5,649 bases of DNA from Desulfobacteraceae bacterium (lineage in GTDB: Bacteria > Desulfobacterota > Desulfobacteria > Desulfobacterales > UBA11574), in the NCBI GenBank assembly GCA_013203195.1, contig JABMQM010000585.1:1-5649 (forward strand), written 5' to 3'. Under the pieces are notes generated by a model. The model made no database searches and had not been told where the DNA came from. It saw nothing but the letters and a program-made list of their open reading frames with translations. The translations under genes were made by a program, and so were the position numbers. Of the stretch, positions 5,480 through 5,649 are shown in pieces (position 1 is the stretch's first letter; each line of letters begins with the position of its first letter).

Positions 5480-5498
5480 GTCCCGCTTTCAGCGGGAC
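5480..5498. repeat. Perfect 8-bp GC-rich hairpin with TTC loop
   Basis: GTCCCGCT (5480-5487), loop TTC, AGCGGGAC (5491-5498). On the plus strand it is followed by TGAGCGATTTTCC, not a true T tract, so it is not a standard rho-independent terminator in either direction. Confidence 0.6.
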
Positions 5499-5510
5499 TG
5501 AGCGATTTTC

Positions 5511-5535
5511 CTTTGCCGTCCTCTCAACGGCAAAG
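5511..5535. repeat. Perfect 9-bp hairpin with 7-base loop
   Basis: CTTTGCCGT (5511-5519), loop CCTCTCA, ACGGCAAAG (5527-5535). It stands 12 bases after the preceding hairpin. Neither side carries a terminator-like T run: the plus-strand continuation is TAAAAATTATT. The two adjacent stems look like part of one structured unit. Confidence 0.6.
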
Positions 5536-5638
5536 TAAAAATTATTCATCTCTGCGCCCTCTGCGACTCTGCGGTGAACTATTACGTTTTTTGATCTGTG
5601 TATTATATGTTCTGTTTCTCAATAAAGAGGGTAAAGAA

Positions 5639-5649
5639 ATGCCTACACC
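5639..5649 (+). CDS. Start of an unidentified gene (only three full codons visible)
   Basis: An ATG at 5639 begins MPT and runs off the right edge. AGAGG (5626-5630) lies eight bases upstream, a good ribosome binding site. A -10-like TATTAT is at 5601-5606, without a clear -35. The product cannot be told. It is divergent from fumC across the inverted-repeat element. Confidence 0.5.

Larger units (their letters stand above)
5245..5578. repeat. 334-bp intergenic element bounded by perfect 20-bp inverted repeats (MITE-like)
   Basis: The left arm TTCACCGCAGAGTCGCAGAG (5245-5264) and right arm CTCTGCGACTCTGCGGTGAA (5559-5578) are exact reverse complements. The left arm continues into further GCAGAG units (5281-5286, 5290-5295) and ACAGAG (5299-5304). 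The right arm is preceded by another CTCTGC (5550-5555). Between them lie at least three stem-loops and no gene. The structure resembles a small non-autonomous repeat or miniature element, and the GCAGAG arms resemble repeats that I recall from deltaproteobacterial and other anaerobe genomes. No target-site duplication is obvious: the bases outside the arms are AAT on the left and CTA on the right. It fills most of the 418 bases between two divergent start codons. Confidence 0.7.

Overview
The window looks like chromosomal DNA of a Gram-negative anaerobe, most likely a Desulfobacterota (sulfate-reducer-type) bacterium. The basis is the combination of a FeoB-type iron transporter divergent from a short DtxR-family repressor with a Cys-rich tail, a class II fumarase, and intergenic GCAGAG / GTTCAGAG-type repeats that I associate with genomes of that group. 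The taxonomic call is an inference from protein style and repeats; there is no rRNA or other phylogenetic marker here.

Layout. (1) Positions 1-700, minus strand: the N-terminal part of a FeoB-like ferrous-iron transport GTPase, which runs off the left edge. (2) 701-883: a divergent control region carrying three related TTGAC...ACATT elements that overlap promoter-like -35 boxes. (3) 884-1384, plus: a DtxR/MntR-type metal-dependent repressor, the likely regulator of the iron transporter. (4) 1385-1837: a 450-base AT-rich stretch with no gene, holding small degenerate repeats. (5) 1838-2543, plus: a membrane-anchored TPR-like protein whose reading frame is broken once near its N-terminal membrane segment. 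(6) 2599-5220, minus: three co-directional genes separated by 66-base gaps, in transcription order fumC (class II fumarase), a 68-residue Cys-rich zinc-ribbon-like protein, and a DHH-family phosphoesterase. (7) 5221-5638: an intergenic region almost filled by a 334-bp element with perfect 20-bp terminal inverted repeats and several internal hairpins. (8) The first codons of a plus-strand gene at 5639.

How the parts relate. The left third is a plausible self-contained iron-uptake module: repressor and transporter transcribed divergently from a shared operator region. The fumC - zinc-ribbon - DHH cluster could be one transcript, though a -10-like box and a palindrome in its two gaps suggest possible internal control. 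The most unusual items are the inverted-repeat element beside fumC, the frame break in the TPR gene with its well-placed ribosome binding site left upstream, and the repeated operator-like motif between feoB and the repressor. I see no CRISPR array, tRNA, rRNA, transposase, phage gene or clear defence system.
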